Positions 42,501 to 52,460 of a DNA stretch of 60,000 nt are shown here, piece by piece. The notes below the pieces were generated by a model. It worked only from the letters and a program-made list of their open reading frames with translations. It was not told where the DNA came from and searched no databases. The DNA comes from Membranipora membranacea. Taxonomy: Eukaryota; Bryozoa; Gymnolaemata; Cheilostomatida; Membraniporidae. The stretch lies in assembly GCA_914767715.1 (NCBI GenBank), contig OU612065.1:27158001-27218000 (forward strand), read 5' to 3'. The position numbers were made by a program, and so were the translations under genes. The first letter of the stretch is position 1; every line of letters begins with the position of its first letter.

Positions 42501-45012
42501 ACTGTGTAGTGGTAGAGTGTCCGCTAAGGCACAGGTGATCTTCTCCGTAGTAAGAGTTTGTACTGAAATATAAATTGTCTTGGCTTAGACTTAGCTTAGA
42601 CTTAGCTTAGACTTGAACTTGGCTTAAACTTTTATTTGGCAACCAACTAATGAGGAAATTTGGTGTTTTTGGCTGTCACGCAAATGAGGGTAGGTAACTG
42701 TTGAGCCTGTACCATTATGAATTAGAATTTATAGGAGGGGCAGATGATTTTGTTGACCTCAACTCAAAATATGAAATCTCAAGGCACCATGATTTGCACA
42801 AGCCACATAATTATGCTAAAAAGGTGCTCTTTATGTATTTATGTCCAAAAAGAGTGGAGACTGGACAGGAGCCAGAAAGCGAATAACACATGTATTAGCA
42901 GAGTGGGAGGTTCTGGGAGTGTATTATTACACACTAGTTGAGGTGCAATTATAGTTGTGTAATGTTATGAATTCTGCAAATCTGAGGTCGAATCAAGGGG
43001 GATCAGCACCCCATCAGCGCCCAATCAGCGGCCAATCAGCAGCATATCATATCCGGGCTTATTACATGTGAACACTAGATTGAGATTAGAAATTATAAAG
43101 GTAGTTGGTACAAAATTACTAGCATGTGAGCCAAAGCTTTCATGGTTTTTGGGATGAGGCCGCCTCACTATGAAGTTTTCAGCCAATTGGTAGAACTCAG
43201 AGTCTATGGTAGAACTAGATACCGATTAGGTACTCAAGCTAGATATAAATAAATTCACCTACATTGCAGCTTATTACGAATGTGAAGAAGCTTCAGAGCA
43301 GTTCTGTATGCAGCGTAGATGACATCATTATAGTCAGCTGTAATAAACACAAAAATAAATAAATAATAGATTTGAAAAGATTACGCCTAATGTTTCTGAA
43401 TACTTTGAGTGTCAATCACCCACACTTTACCCCGCCGGGGACGTCGGGTGGGGGGGGGGGCAAAGACTGGGGGGCTCAGACTAACACTTGCCTAGTCAAA
43501 GTGATCAGACTCCAAATCATTAGTCAAGGCACCTTTGAGATTTATATATTTCTTTCAGCAGTTTCAGATCCCAAATTTTGATAGTAGGTCATTTTTGACA
43601 TTTTCTCAGGCACACAAAGAGCAACCCTGGGCTCATTTTACATCACTCAACACGATTATCAAATAGCATGTCAAGTGCTGTCAAAACGCTCAACTCTTTG
43701 TTAGCTTCTAACTCTCATGTTATCAGTCAGCATGCTAAGGTTTCTCATAATTCATCCTTTCCTTTTAATATATACACTTATTTATCATACACTATTTATT
43801 CCTATATTCGTTGTATTAAGTGAAAGGGCTCTTGGATGCAATTTACAACTTGTGTACAAGTGAATATCAAACAGTAGCACGCTTCTCAAACACTCAAGAG
43901 AACACTTCATCATAGCTGATTGATAAATGGGCAAATATTGACAGCTGTGCATACTATACTGACAGGCTACATGTTCTCTTCCTTCACAAAATGCCAACTT
44001 CATTTACCATTTAGCCATTAGAAAAATTATGCGAGCACCTCTTAATTAATAGCTGACTTCTCAGGCAGCAAAGTAAACTCTCATCATTATGCCTTCATAT
44101 TGTTTTTGTTTTCAACACATAGTCTTATTTGCTTCTTGCATTGATCGGTGAAAAATGAAGTTCATATATATGTCTCAGGTAGCAGAACATAACTCATACA
44201 CTTACAGGCTTCCGCAAGAATTTTGGCAAAATGTGGGTGCTCCCATTGTGACTTCATGGTCTTCAGGCTACAAAGAGATCAGACGTTACCATCAATCAAA
44301 ACAAAAATTATTTTTAACCTGGTGAAATATTTTCTCAAAATAAGGGAATGAATCAACAGGTATTACAGCAATTAGACTATCCATTTATCACCATTAATGT
44401 AGTAAAATCTCATCTAACCGCTCATAACATGACTATGTGACTATCTCCACCAAGCACAAAATAGTTAGAAATTAGCGCAGTGACAGCGAACTCCACCTGC
44501 AGCCGATAAAATGTCTAAGATGCTGACCACCGACTGTCAATATTGGTTCAATAGTCTAGTGTCACTGTCAAAATGCTGTCACAATACCACTCATACATCA
44601 TTTTTAATTTGTTTATTAGAAGAAACAAACAAATTGTAAGCTGTTGGCGATCGAAGTTCACTGGGTACTCCCCCATAATATATCCCTTGACCACTATCTC
44701 TATGACAGGGCATACTGTCTATTTTGTCATCATTGTATACAATATCTAGACACCACACCATGATAATTACTTTGTTTGTGGGTTTTAAAAGCGTAACACC
44801 TGGCTTGACAAGAAAAGGAAATATGTTGTGGCTAGTGTGGGCACAATGCGCAACATATCCAATTAACTTTGTAGTTGTGTGCGGCAACTGCTAAAACTGG
44901 CACATCCCAGGCTCAACATTCAAGATAATGGCATGTTATGTTACGAATATGATACTCACTTGAGGTAGTATGGACAGCCATTCCGAGAGAAATATTTGTC
45001 CCAATCTTCCAT
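33597..45012 (-). CDS. Short dystrophin-family protein (WW, EF-hand-like, ZZ), 702 aa
   Basis: Twelve exons join in phase: 45012-44960, 44267-44206, 43337-43263, 42562-42364, 39142-39057, 38266-38142, 37000-36892, 36437-36271, 35992-35889, 35588-35382, 34922-34087 and 33682-33597 (2109 nt with stop). A WW domain fills residues 4-29 (W4, Y15-Y16, W26, P29). The two dystrophin EF-hand-like domains follow (AYRTALKLLHI, SVLVFLSSLCGEKLSTKYSF, KFVVWLSTLHRI), then a ZZ zinc finger with all eight ligands (C243, C246, C258, C261, C267, C270, H280, H284) and a basic segment like dystrophin's VRDFAKVLKNKF. In dystrophin this cassette binds dystroglycan; here that is inference. Instead of the spectrin rod or syntrophin-binding coiled coil, the tail is ~400 residues of Ser/Tyr/Gln/Asn-rich, probably disordered sequence. 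It resembles Dp71-type dystrophin or dystrotelin; which is unsettled. Exon 3 uses a weak donor (GTAGGT), chosen by frame. Confidence 0.9.
37543..37583. repeat. Short palindrome with the AGAGACTATAG end motif
   Basis: CCGGAGACTATAGATA faces TATCTATAGTCTCTGG. It lies in intron 6 of the dystrophin-family gene and matches the ends of the element at 507-1756. Confidence 0.75.
38505..38556. repeat. Nested palindrome with the AGAGACTATAG end motif
   Basis: It contains ATAGACTATAGATATAGTCTAT and then CTATAGTCTCTGG, flanked by inverted GTAAACC/GGTAAAC. It lies in intron 5 of the dystrophin-family gene. Confidence 0.65.
38981..39040 (+). repeat. G-rich dispersed repeat, copy 3
   Basis: GGGGACGTCGGGCGGGG with a G run of about 15, then GAGGGCTCAAACTAG. 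It starts about 16 nt inside the intron after exon 5 of the dystrophin-family gene, so the repeat nearly abuts the donor. Confidence 0.7.
40357..40378 (+). repeat. Poly-G tract
   Basis: An uninterrupted run of more than 20 G, the longest homopolymer in the window. Its length is liable to sequencing error. Confidence 0.8.
41231..41258 (+). repeat. Short tandem repeat, unit GCCGGCT
   Basis: The heptamer is repeated about three and a half times, ending in GCTGCC. Confidence 0.8.
42580..42626 (+). repeat. Short tandem repeat, unit about CTTAGACTTAG
   Basis: Reiterated TTAGACTTAGC-like units decay into CTTGAACTTGGC. It lies just upstream (on the coding strand) of exon 4 of the dystrophin-family gene. 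Confidence 0.75.
43431..43485 (+). repeat. G-rich dispersed repeat, copy 4
   Basis: GGGGACGTCGGGTGGGG, a G run, then GGGGGGCTCAGACTAAC. Closest in form to copy 3 at 38981. It lies in intron 2 of the dystrophin-family gene. Confidence 0.7.
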
Positions 45013-46624
45013 CGCTCTGGCTGGAGCTTAGAAACTCAATCCTGTAAATTTTTATATTGCTGGTGAAAAATATGAATGTGACATAATTTTTAATTCGTGT
45101 TTTCCCACTTTGAACTAAATTTGTCGTCAGTTTGTAGTTATGGAAATGTAACAATCACAAGCCGTAGCATACTCCGAAGGAAAGCAGTGAGTAATGAAAT
45201 GAAACTAGCTCAATTCCGACACACAGAAAAATATGCATGCAACATTTAATTGTGAGAGATCATCAATATTCTTCTTAGTAGAGTCTCACCAATTTATTTC
45301 AGCCTCAACCTCTGTCTGTATATTCTGCAGCCTGCGAGCCTGTCTCCTTATATCCTGCTCAAAATGAGCTCCTTAACCGCTTGATGGTCGCTGCTGTATG
45401 TAATCAAAATCCCTTCAGTGTACAGTGCAGTGGCAGCTTAGACCATGATAATCGCCAAACTTTCAGAAATGTTCATAAATAAATAAAACCTTTCCTTGAC
45501 ATGTGCTAGTTTGTTGGCAAAAGCACCTGCCAAGCATCTAGCATGCTAAGTCTCAAATGACACCCGGTTTTTGTTTCAAAAGCTGTACATGTGACTGATC
45601 ACATGACTTTGTTTACAAACATGGAAATGCCTTACCAGAGAAGACAACTACATAAATGGAACAAATTAAATTGCAGAACATGTGGACCAGGGAGTACCGG
45701 ACATTGAAAATCATAAAACTGAGATCTATCAAGAAAAAACAGATGTATGTTTATTGTAAGTGTATTGCAATTGTAAGAAAAGGCTATCACAACATTCATT
45801 TCATAACCACAGTTACTTCTTTCTCTTTCTTTGAGTGCCTGCAAATAGAGTTCTTTTTTTCCCATGTTTTAATTAAAATACAATAGAATACTACTACTTT
45901 TGGTGACTTTGAAAGCAAAAGCAAAGGTGATTAATTAAATAACATAATTACATAAAATTACATCATATGTAATTAGTGACATAATGATTAATTAGAAAGG
46001 TGATTATAATTAAAAGAACTATATGATATTACTGTAAGTGTGTTAGGCCTACTTTAAAAATCAAGGCATCCAGATATATTTTAGAAAAATTCGCTTTTTG
46101 TGTGTAGGCTTGGCACATTCTCCACATAATAGACAATCAGTTATACCTTGTCAAGTGTTTTTACACATCTGTTTTAACCGACATCCTTGAGTTTACACAT
46201 TTAGAAAATTCTCTGACTTTTGATAGAGATTTATTGCCGCACCTAATAGTGGCAGGGTCTGTTATATATTTCTTGGCTAACAGTTCGATGAATATACGCT
46301 CCCTTTCGCCACCGTATATAGCTTGCACAGGCAGGATATTGTTCAGACAGGCTAGTATCCCGAGCTGCCATTACACACTCGCTCGATCACAATCAGGGCA
46401 TGTGGAGCTCAAGGCTTCAACCCCACCCCTCCCTACTAATTGAGTTGGCCCACCCACCTCTTCGTAGCAGGTGTTCCAAGTCTATAAGTCTTATTATGAC
46501 CAGACATCATATTAGGTATTGTTTCCTCTATGTACCAACCTGACTGCCAAGTACATGTATATCAGAAGTATATATTTCAAGATCAGAAATTGTATCAGGT
46601 ATTGTCTTCTCTGGGCACCATCCC
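45013..46624. other. Intergenic interval upstream of the dystrophin-family gene
   Basis: A possible non-coding 5' exon ends at a good donor near 45293 (minus strand), but its frame does not fit the WW exon. Otherwise AT-rich DNA with no supported feature. From about 46540 it is homologous to about 48790 onward, the start of the tRNA-pair duplication. Confidence 0.5.
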
Positions 46625-46698
46625 GGCCGATTAGCTCAGTTGGTTAGAGCGTCGTGCTAATAACGCGAATGTCATGGGTTCGAGCCCCATATTGGCCA
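46625..46698 (+). tRNA. tRNA-Ile (anticodon AAU), copy 1
   Basis: A 74-nt cloverleaf. Acceptor stem GGCCGAT pairs with ATTGGCC (one G-U), D arm TAGCTCAGTTGGTTAGAGC, anticodon stem-loop TCGTG-CTAATAA-CGCGA with anticodon AAU, T arm ATGGG-TTCGAGC-CCCAT, discriminator A. A-box and B-box (GGTTCGAGCCC) are intact. A run of ten T starting 5 nt downstream is a strong Pol III terminator. There is no intron. Confidence 0.97.
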
Positions 46699-47069
46699 TT
46701 GGTTTTTTTTTTATCTTCCTGTTACATTGCCCATTGCGTAGTGTTTTGAAATTGATATTTGAAAGACTCTTATTATCTATCAGTAGCATAGCATCAGTGT
46801 TTTATCCTAATCTTAGATACTAAAATGCATTTATGTAGTATAGGTTGTTATATCAATATGCAATGCACCCTATGACCCTTGTCAAGCTGAGAAACTCTGG
46901 TCATGAAGCTTTTGTCACTGACGCTAGGCCTACATACCTTGTTACATACCTTGTTCCGGTTTATCACTAACATCAATGGTGGCTGATGGCTCTAGTAATT
47001 TGTTGGCCGTTAATCGATTAAACATTCCAGGGTCAAAAATATCGGTATCACCATTAAAAGGCTCAGTTT

Positions 47070-47345
47070 TTAGGAGTCTGGAGGGATGAGCAGAAGACTG
47101 CCATTGGGAAGGGTGTTCCACTGCTCGGCAGTCTTCACATAGAAACAGCGTTGGTGGTGCTTCGTGTTTGAGTGTGGAATACGATACTGGTATTGATGTC
47201 TTCGGCTGGAGCTGGTAGCTTCTCTGTCCAGATACCGACCCAGTATGCTGCTCTCATTGTAGTGATACTGTCTGAATATCTGAAGCCTTCTATCCTTCCG
47301 CCTATCAGTGAGAGGAGCTAGAGCCAGGTTATTCAGGATATATTA
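47070..47345 (-). pseudogene. 3' remnant of a LINE-type reverse-transcriptase ORF
   Basis: On the minus strand an open frame of about 90 codons reads LAPLTDRRKDRRLQIFRQ, later HQYQYRIPHSNT and CFYVKTAEQWNTLP, ending at TAA (47072-47070). This is the usual C-terminal layout of ORF2 proteins of CR1/RTE/Jockey-like non-LTR retrotransposons (RR..RL..F, then ...WN.LP). Reverse-transcriptase core and endonuclease are absent, so it is a short 5'-truncated fragment. It occupies the first tRNA repeat unit only. Confidence 0.75.
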
Positions 47346-47538
47346 CTAGTACTAGTTTGGTGTGTTACAGTCAGGATAGAATCATTGATGGAATATGCCC
47401 TGCAGGGTCATATATCAAAAATATACCATCTTCTCTGTGGTATGTTGAGCAAATAAATTACCATCTAATTATACCTCCTGTACATATGAGTCTATTTTAC
47501 AATGGAAAATTTTTAGAGGGATTTCACATCACATCGTC

Positions 47539-47611
47539 GGGGCTGTAGCTCAAGTGGTAGAGCGCTCGCTTAGCATGTGAGAGGTACCGGGATCGATACC
47601 CGGCAGCTCCA
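47539..47611 (+). tRNA. tRNA-Ala (anticodon AGC), copy 1
   Basis: A 73-nt cloverleaf. Acceptor stem GGGGCTG with CAGCTCC keeps the G3:U70 pair that identifies alanine tRNAs. Anticodon stem-loop CTCGC-TTAGCAT-GTGAG (AGC), T arm CCGGG-ATCGATA-CCCGG, discriminator A. A T5 run follows within a few bases. Pair 5:68 is C:G here but G:C in copy 2. Confidence 0.97.
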
Positions 47612-48879
47612 AGTTTTTACAACAGAAACATGATCTATTATCATCAGTTGAATCTATATTATTCAATTGTACACTCTTAATCTTTGGACTCTCACTTCTT
47701 CTACGCTGCATATCTTAACTTACCTTTACATGCATTACAATACATGCAAGTTATTCAGCGTGATATGGCAGTTGGGCAGCCACACACCAGTGAGTTCATT
47801 GCGTAGACCAAACAAACCTTCAAGCTCAGCATGAACTGGGTGGTAGTGTCATGGATTGAACAGCCTCAAAATTAGCTCAGGTCTGTTCATGGAAATACAG
47901 TGATAACATTCAAGTCTTCTAACTGCGACATATGACCTGGTGACTTGGTGTGATTCTTACAGAGTTTTAGGAAATTCAATGGTTTTGCATTTAGATATTT
48001 ATTTCCTACAGTTACCCTTTTTTACCTACCTAAGGCCCTTGAAATCAAATAGTGAAATACTTGATGATAAATAAATTCTTCTCTTGAGAATAATACAATT
48101 TTTGTCACCACCATCGAGGTTAGATGGAAACCTAGCGCCACAGCACAGAAATCACAGATCAATCCAGCCAATCTAATGAGATGTATTGATGATTGAATGC
48201 GTAAAAGTGACAACTTTATTATTGCTAGAAAAATCTGTGATGTTACAGAAACTAAGAAATATTCAAATGTAACATCTGTGGTGCGTAGGTGAGATGAAAT
48301 TCCCTCAGCCCGATACCTCCTACAGTAAAGACAATCAATCTCTGTGTGACAAGCGTTTTGTTACACCTCCTGATCGGTATCATCATCCTGAAAGTGAATT
48401 ATTTTTTACTTAAGATTCCCTGTCTGATGATAAAGATTCATTATACCACACAAGTGATGGTGTCAGGGGCACAAGCATTTACAGCCGGCAAAAAGATGAA
48501 AATACTATACTCGTTGATTTAAACTGATGGATAACATCGTAAAACTTGGTACGGTAAGAGTTCTCGAGATCTCAACAATCGGTAGGTCAAGAAAGGCTGT
48601 TCTCGTCTTCCGCCGCTTTAGTCTGGTTGGTTTCTCATCCTGCCATTACAAACATGTTCTATCACAGCAAATGAAGCCAAACCATGGCTCACCCCAAGTC
48701 ACACACCACCCTCCACTAATGGCTCTACTAAGGCCTCATCCCCTCCCTATTAATTGTGTACGCCTTACCACAATCATGGTCCATCCAAAAAGTTGGAACT
48801 GCCAAGTACATGTATATCAGAAGTATATATTTCAAGATCAGAAATTATATCAGGTATTGTCTTCACTGAGCACCATCCT

Positions 48880-48953
48880 GGCCGATTAGCTCAGTTGGTT
48901 AGAGCGTCGTGCTAATAACGCGAATGTCATGGGTTCGAGCCCCATATTGGCCA
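48880..48953 (+). tRNA. tRNA-Ile (anticodon AAU), copy 2
   Basis: Identical over all 74 nt to the copy at 46625-46698. The 5' flank is also nearly identical for about 90 bp (GTACATGTATATCAGAAG and onward). Terminator T5 at about 48957-48961. Confidence 0.97.
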
Positions 48954-49914
48954 TATCTTTTTATATCATATCATCCAATTACATTGTCAGTTGTTTTGTG
49001 ATCAATCAGATTTGAAGTTACAGAATATAGATTATTAGAGAGAGTGACAGTGACACATTATTCCATCTTTGTCCAATAGTCACATTGTCTATTTGAAGGT
49101 TGTCTACTCTTGGATGATAGCATTGAATTCAGCCTGTGACATCATGTCATAGGTTGAACTCAATTCCCATTGTATGATGATCATATTATATCTCCTTGAA
49201 CATATGAGGGAGAACTCTCCTGATCATATGGTGGGAAAGACAATATTAGAAGAGGCTTTCTCTATATTATATTTAGGGCTCCAAGGGGTGTTAGATGTGT
49301 ATTCTGTACATCAAAGGCTTGGGGCTCTGCAAGCTTTCCAAACAAGGTTCGGCCGCAGATACCTAGAGAGCAATTTAGGGATCTACAGATGAATTCAATC
49401 GGTTTTAAGGGTGACACAGTCAGTTTACATATATTAGCAGCTTGATCGTCAATAAAGATCCACTGTATATTCTAGAATTTCCCAACTTAGATGAACATGG
49501 CTCACATTCTGAAATTTCTTGAGTTGAGCCCGAAAATCGAGCTAAATCTGAGTGGTTGAGAGCCCTGTATATATATTGTGTATCTATGTGCTATCCTTAC
49601 AATCTAAGATACTAAAATACATTTATATAATGTACGTTGTTATATCAATTTGCACCTAATGACCTTAGATAAGCTGGGGAAACCCTGGCTACGCAGCTTC
49701 TGTCACTAACCAGACTAGGCCTCTCACAGACAGGTTGGAATTTGCCCCGGAGAATAATTGATGGTTTCAAAACCTGTCATCTGCGCTGCATTAACTTTGT
49801 CTCTGCGGTTGTCTCTGTGGTGGAGGAGTAAATTGTTATCTAATTATACCTCCTGCACCTGTCCACTCACACTGCCATTTAAACTTTCGGAGGGAGACAA
49901 CTGCAAATATCAAT

Positions 49915-49987
49915 GGGGGTGTAGCTCAAGTGGTAGAGCGCTCGCTTAGCATGTGAGAGGTACCGGGATCGATACCCGGCACCTCCA
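49915..49987 (+). tRNA. tRNA-Ala (anticodon AGC), copy 2
   Basis: Differs from copy 1 only at positions 5 and 68 (GGGGGTG with CACCTCC), a compensatory G:C for C:G swap. The G3:U70 identity pair is kept. A T4 run follows 5 nt downstream. Confidence 0.97.
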
Positions 49988-51136
49988 ACCTTTTACCACC
50001 ACGGTAAAACGGATCAGACTGGTAAAGAGGTATAGGACGCACTGCATTGCAAGCTGAGAATATTTTATATGTTGGAACCAGCCATAAATACTCTCATACC
50101 AACCAAACCAATCAAATATGTAAGGCCATCATCGAACTCATCATTCAATCAATCACCATACAAAAATTTATTAATTGTATCAGTATCACCCAAGTTCAGA
50201 GTACACACTACAGCATAGATGGCATGCAACAGTAGGAAGACAACTGCTCATGAACATAATATCATCAGATCAGGGAGATTAAGCATGGTAGATTGTTTAC
50301 AGCTTTACTAATGGTAGCATTTGGTAGGTAAAGGATGTATACCAGGCACCTAAACAAGTATGCATCGCTTATGACCTCAGTTTCACCTATCCAATCATGT
50401 ATCTAAGACCTGTTGCAGCCTAGATTCCAAATTTGCTTTTTGATAATCACCTAATTATTGAATGATTTTATTTAATTATTTAATTTTGAAGTTGTGAACG
50501 TTATAGGTTCTAGATGTGGAGTCACCCTAGAATAAGCATCATTCATGCCAAGTTGTCCAGAGGAGTCCTTTACATATTTCCCACTTATTTCCATGTGGTT
50601 GAACTACACACATGTCTAGCAGCAGACTCAAAAACTTATACCAAGTTGATAAAACGAAATAATGATGTCAATTCATCCTCACGTTATTCAAAATTGTGAC
50701 ACGATGCATAATATATAATAATAAGGCTTGCTATCTAATGTGCAATTTATTTTTCTCAATGAGCAGACAACTTTAAAATGAACATGTTTTGAATACTCAT
50801 CATTGAATGGAAAATGCTGTTGACTGCATCAAACTGTACTGCCCCACAAACAATAATGAATTACTTTAAAATGTTTTTATATGTATTTTTTTGTTTTTTA
50901 TATAACTACTTATGGCTCGATGTATGTGTTTGGAATTAATTGAAAAAAACATGTGTGATCTGGACGTAAAAAAATTAATATATATCATCAATCTTTTTAT
51001 TTTATCAGCACTGCCGACTACCCAAAGAGATTGTACATACAGATTTAAAGTTGAACGTAAAAGTCAAACCAATCCAATCATAATCGCAGTACATGTTCAA
51101 AATAAACCTGCAATATGTATGTACCAGGCTTTTCAT
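49988..51136. other. Interval without recognised genes
   Basis: AT-rich sequence between tRNA-Ala copy 2 and the 3' end of the unknown minus-strand gene. Short open frames at 50514-50699 and 50912-51145 show no recognisable coding sense. Confidence 0.5.
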
Positions 51137-51648
51137 TTATTGTAATGAGTCTGGTTTGTTTGATTCTTTAGATAGAGAATTAATGTCAGAGTAAGAAGAC
51201 GACAGCAAGACAGGCGCTGAGTGAGTCTGAACACTTTTCAGCCGCGCATAAGGTTCATAAGTCTCGGCCTCTTTGCACACATCTACTATAATACCTGGCA
51301 CGGTCACTTTCGCCATGCTTTGTCCACTTTGTCCAATGGCTGTGTGGACATTTGGCACTGCTGATCTTCGGGAAGGTGGATGTTTCCCAGCAAACTCTAA
51401 AATCTTCTTCTTCAGTACCTCGTCATCTTTTAATACCTCTGAGCGAATCTTTGATTCACTTGTTGGTAAGGTCTTCATGGCCCTGTTAACTACAGCGGTA
51501 AATCTCATGTCAGACTCAGTTTTGAGATTGCACGGGGATTTTGAGCGTTTTTGATCTGATGTTTGATCACTCCTTGACATCCTCCGTTCTATTTGAGATA
51601 GTTTAGCTCTAAGCATCTTATGTGGTGTGGTGCGTTGCCGATCTAGAC
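51137..51648 (-). CDS. Terminal exon of an unidentified gene, disordered basic protein tail
   Basis: A strong acceptor (pyrimidine tract, CAG at 51651-51649) opens an exon of 512 nt that completes a phase-1 codon and runs 169 codons to TAA (51139-51137). The product is Ser/Lys/Arg-rich (RAKLSQIERRMSRSDQ, then KRSKSPCNL) with a helical stretch (KDDEVLKKKILEFAGK) and a Ser-rich end. No domain is recognised. The stop codon lies inside an AATAAA hexamer (CAATAAATG), so the 3' UTR may be extremely short or this hexamer is unused. Upstream exons were not found; they may lie between here and 52460 or be interleaved with the lyase gene. Confidence 0.55.
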
Positions 51649-52287
51649 CTGTGGAGAGAAAAAAATCCAAATTTCATTCAACATGGTAAGAAATCTTTCG
51701 GTTTACTGTAAGGTAGGCACTGCATGTCCACAAAGGTAATTAAAATTTTACTCTTAATTCTGTTATTCCAAAATTTCATCAGGAACCTTCTGACCCCTAT
51801 AATAATAATAAAATAATAAAATTATAATGCCTTAATTTGACTCTCATTCGAATCGAGTAAATTGAGGAGTTGAATATTGTTCGCCTACCTTTGTATTATA
51901 TGAATGCAGATGGCACAGGATGATTTGAATTCATAAAATTCGACTATATGACGTTTGCAGAGTTGTGTCCCTTGCATAAGACAATGACAAAACCTATTGA
52001 TGTTTTAGATAGGCTTGGGAAAATGTACTGGATCGGATGAAAAGACTGTCAGATATCAAAGTTTAGTCTGCTTTTATATCAGTGACTGTAATGATATCGA
52101 TCATTTCAAAAATTCAAAATTTTTAAATTATTTGTGCCGAGTGCTAAGAGGGAGGAATTATAATTCAGAAATAAAATGTAGCACTATATTTTAACCGATT
52201 TATGTCATGTACACAAAAAGTACATGCAAGCTGTCTGTAATAATACATCAATGTTAACACGGAAAATGACATGTGATATTAGCTAAA

Positions 52288-52331
52288 GCCATAGACTTAT
52301 TAGTAAGCCTTATTAGTGAGTCTACGGCTAA
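52288..52331. repeat. Imperfect short hairpin
   Basis: AGCCATAGACTTATTAGTAAG faces an inverted partner reading CTTATTAGTGAGTCTACGGCT, about 4 mismatches, with almost no loop. Confidence 0.65.
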
Positions 52332-52460
52332 AGCTCTCGTTATTTCTGTCTATGGCAGCGCATTCGCAGTGATATTAAACTACTCTTTCTATCATCATCT
52401 GCCCAAAGTAGGGAGCTGAACAACACACTTTGCAATATAAATGACATTGTCTTCAAAAAC

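Larger units (their letters stand above)
46540..49987 (+). repeat. Tandem duplication of a tRNA-Ile/tRNA-Ala unit
   Basis: Unit 1 spans roughly 46550-47620 and unit 2 roughly 48788-49990. Homology includes the 5' flank of tRNA-Ile, the inter-tRNA spacer (GATACTAAAATGCATTTAT versus GATACTAAAATACATTTAT, then GTTATATCAAT) and the block upstream of tRNA-Ala (TCTAATTATACCTCCTG). The offset is 2255 bp between the Ile genes and 2376 bp between the Ala genes. Unit 1 additionally holds the LINE remnant. Confidence 0.85.

Noticed and set aside
45293-45371. Exon-like minus-strand segment with a good donor (IRRQARRLQNIQTEVEAE)
   Set aside because: Joined to the next acceptor it destroys the WW frame; it could be a 5' UTR exon but cannot be supported as coding.
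48527-48889. 120-codon plus-strand ORF upstream of tRNA-Ile copy 2
   Set aside because: It runs into the tRNA gene and its duplicated flank, and the homologous part of unit 1 does not keep the frame open.
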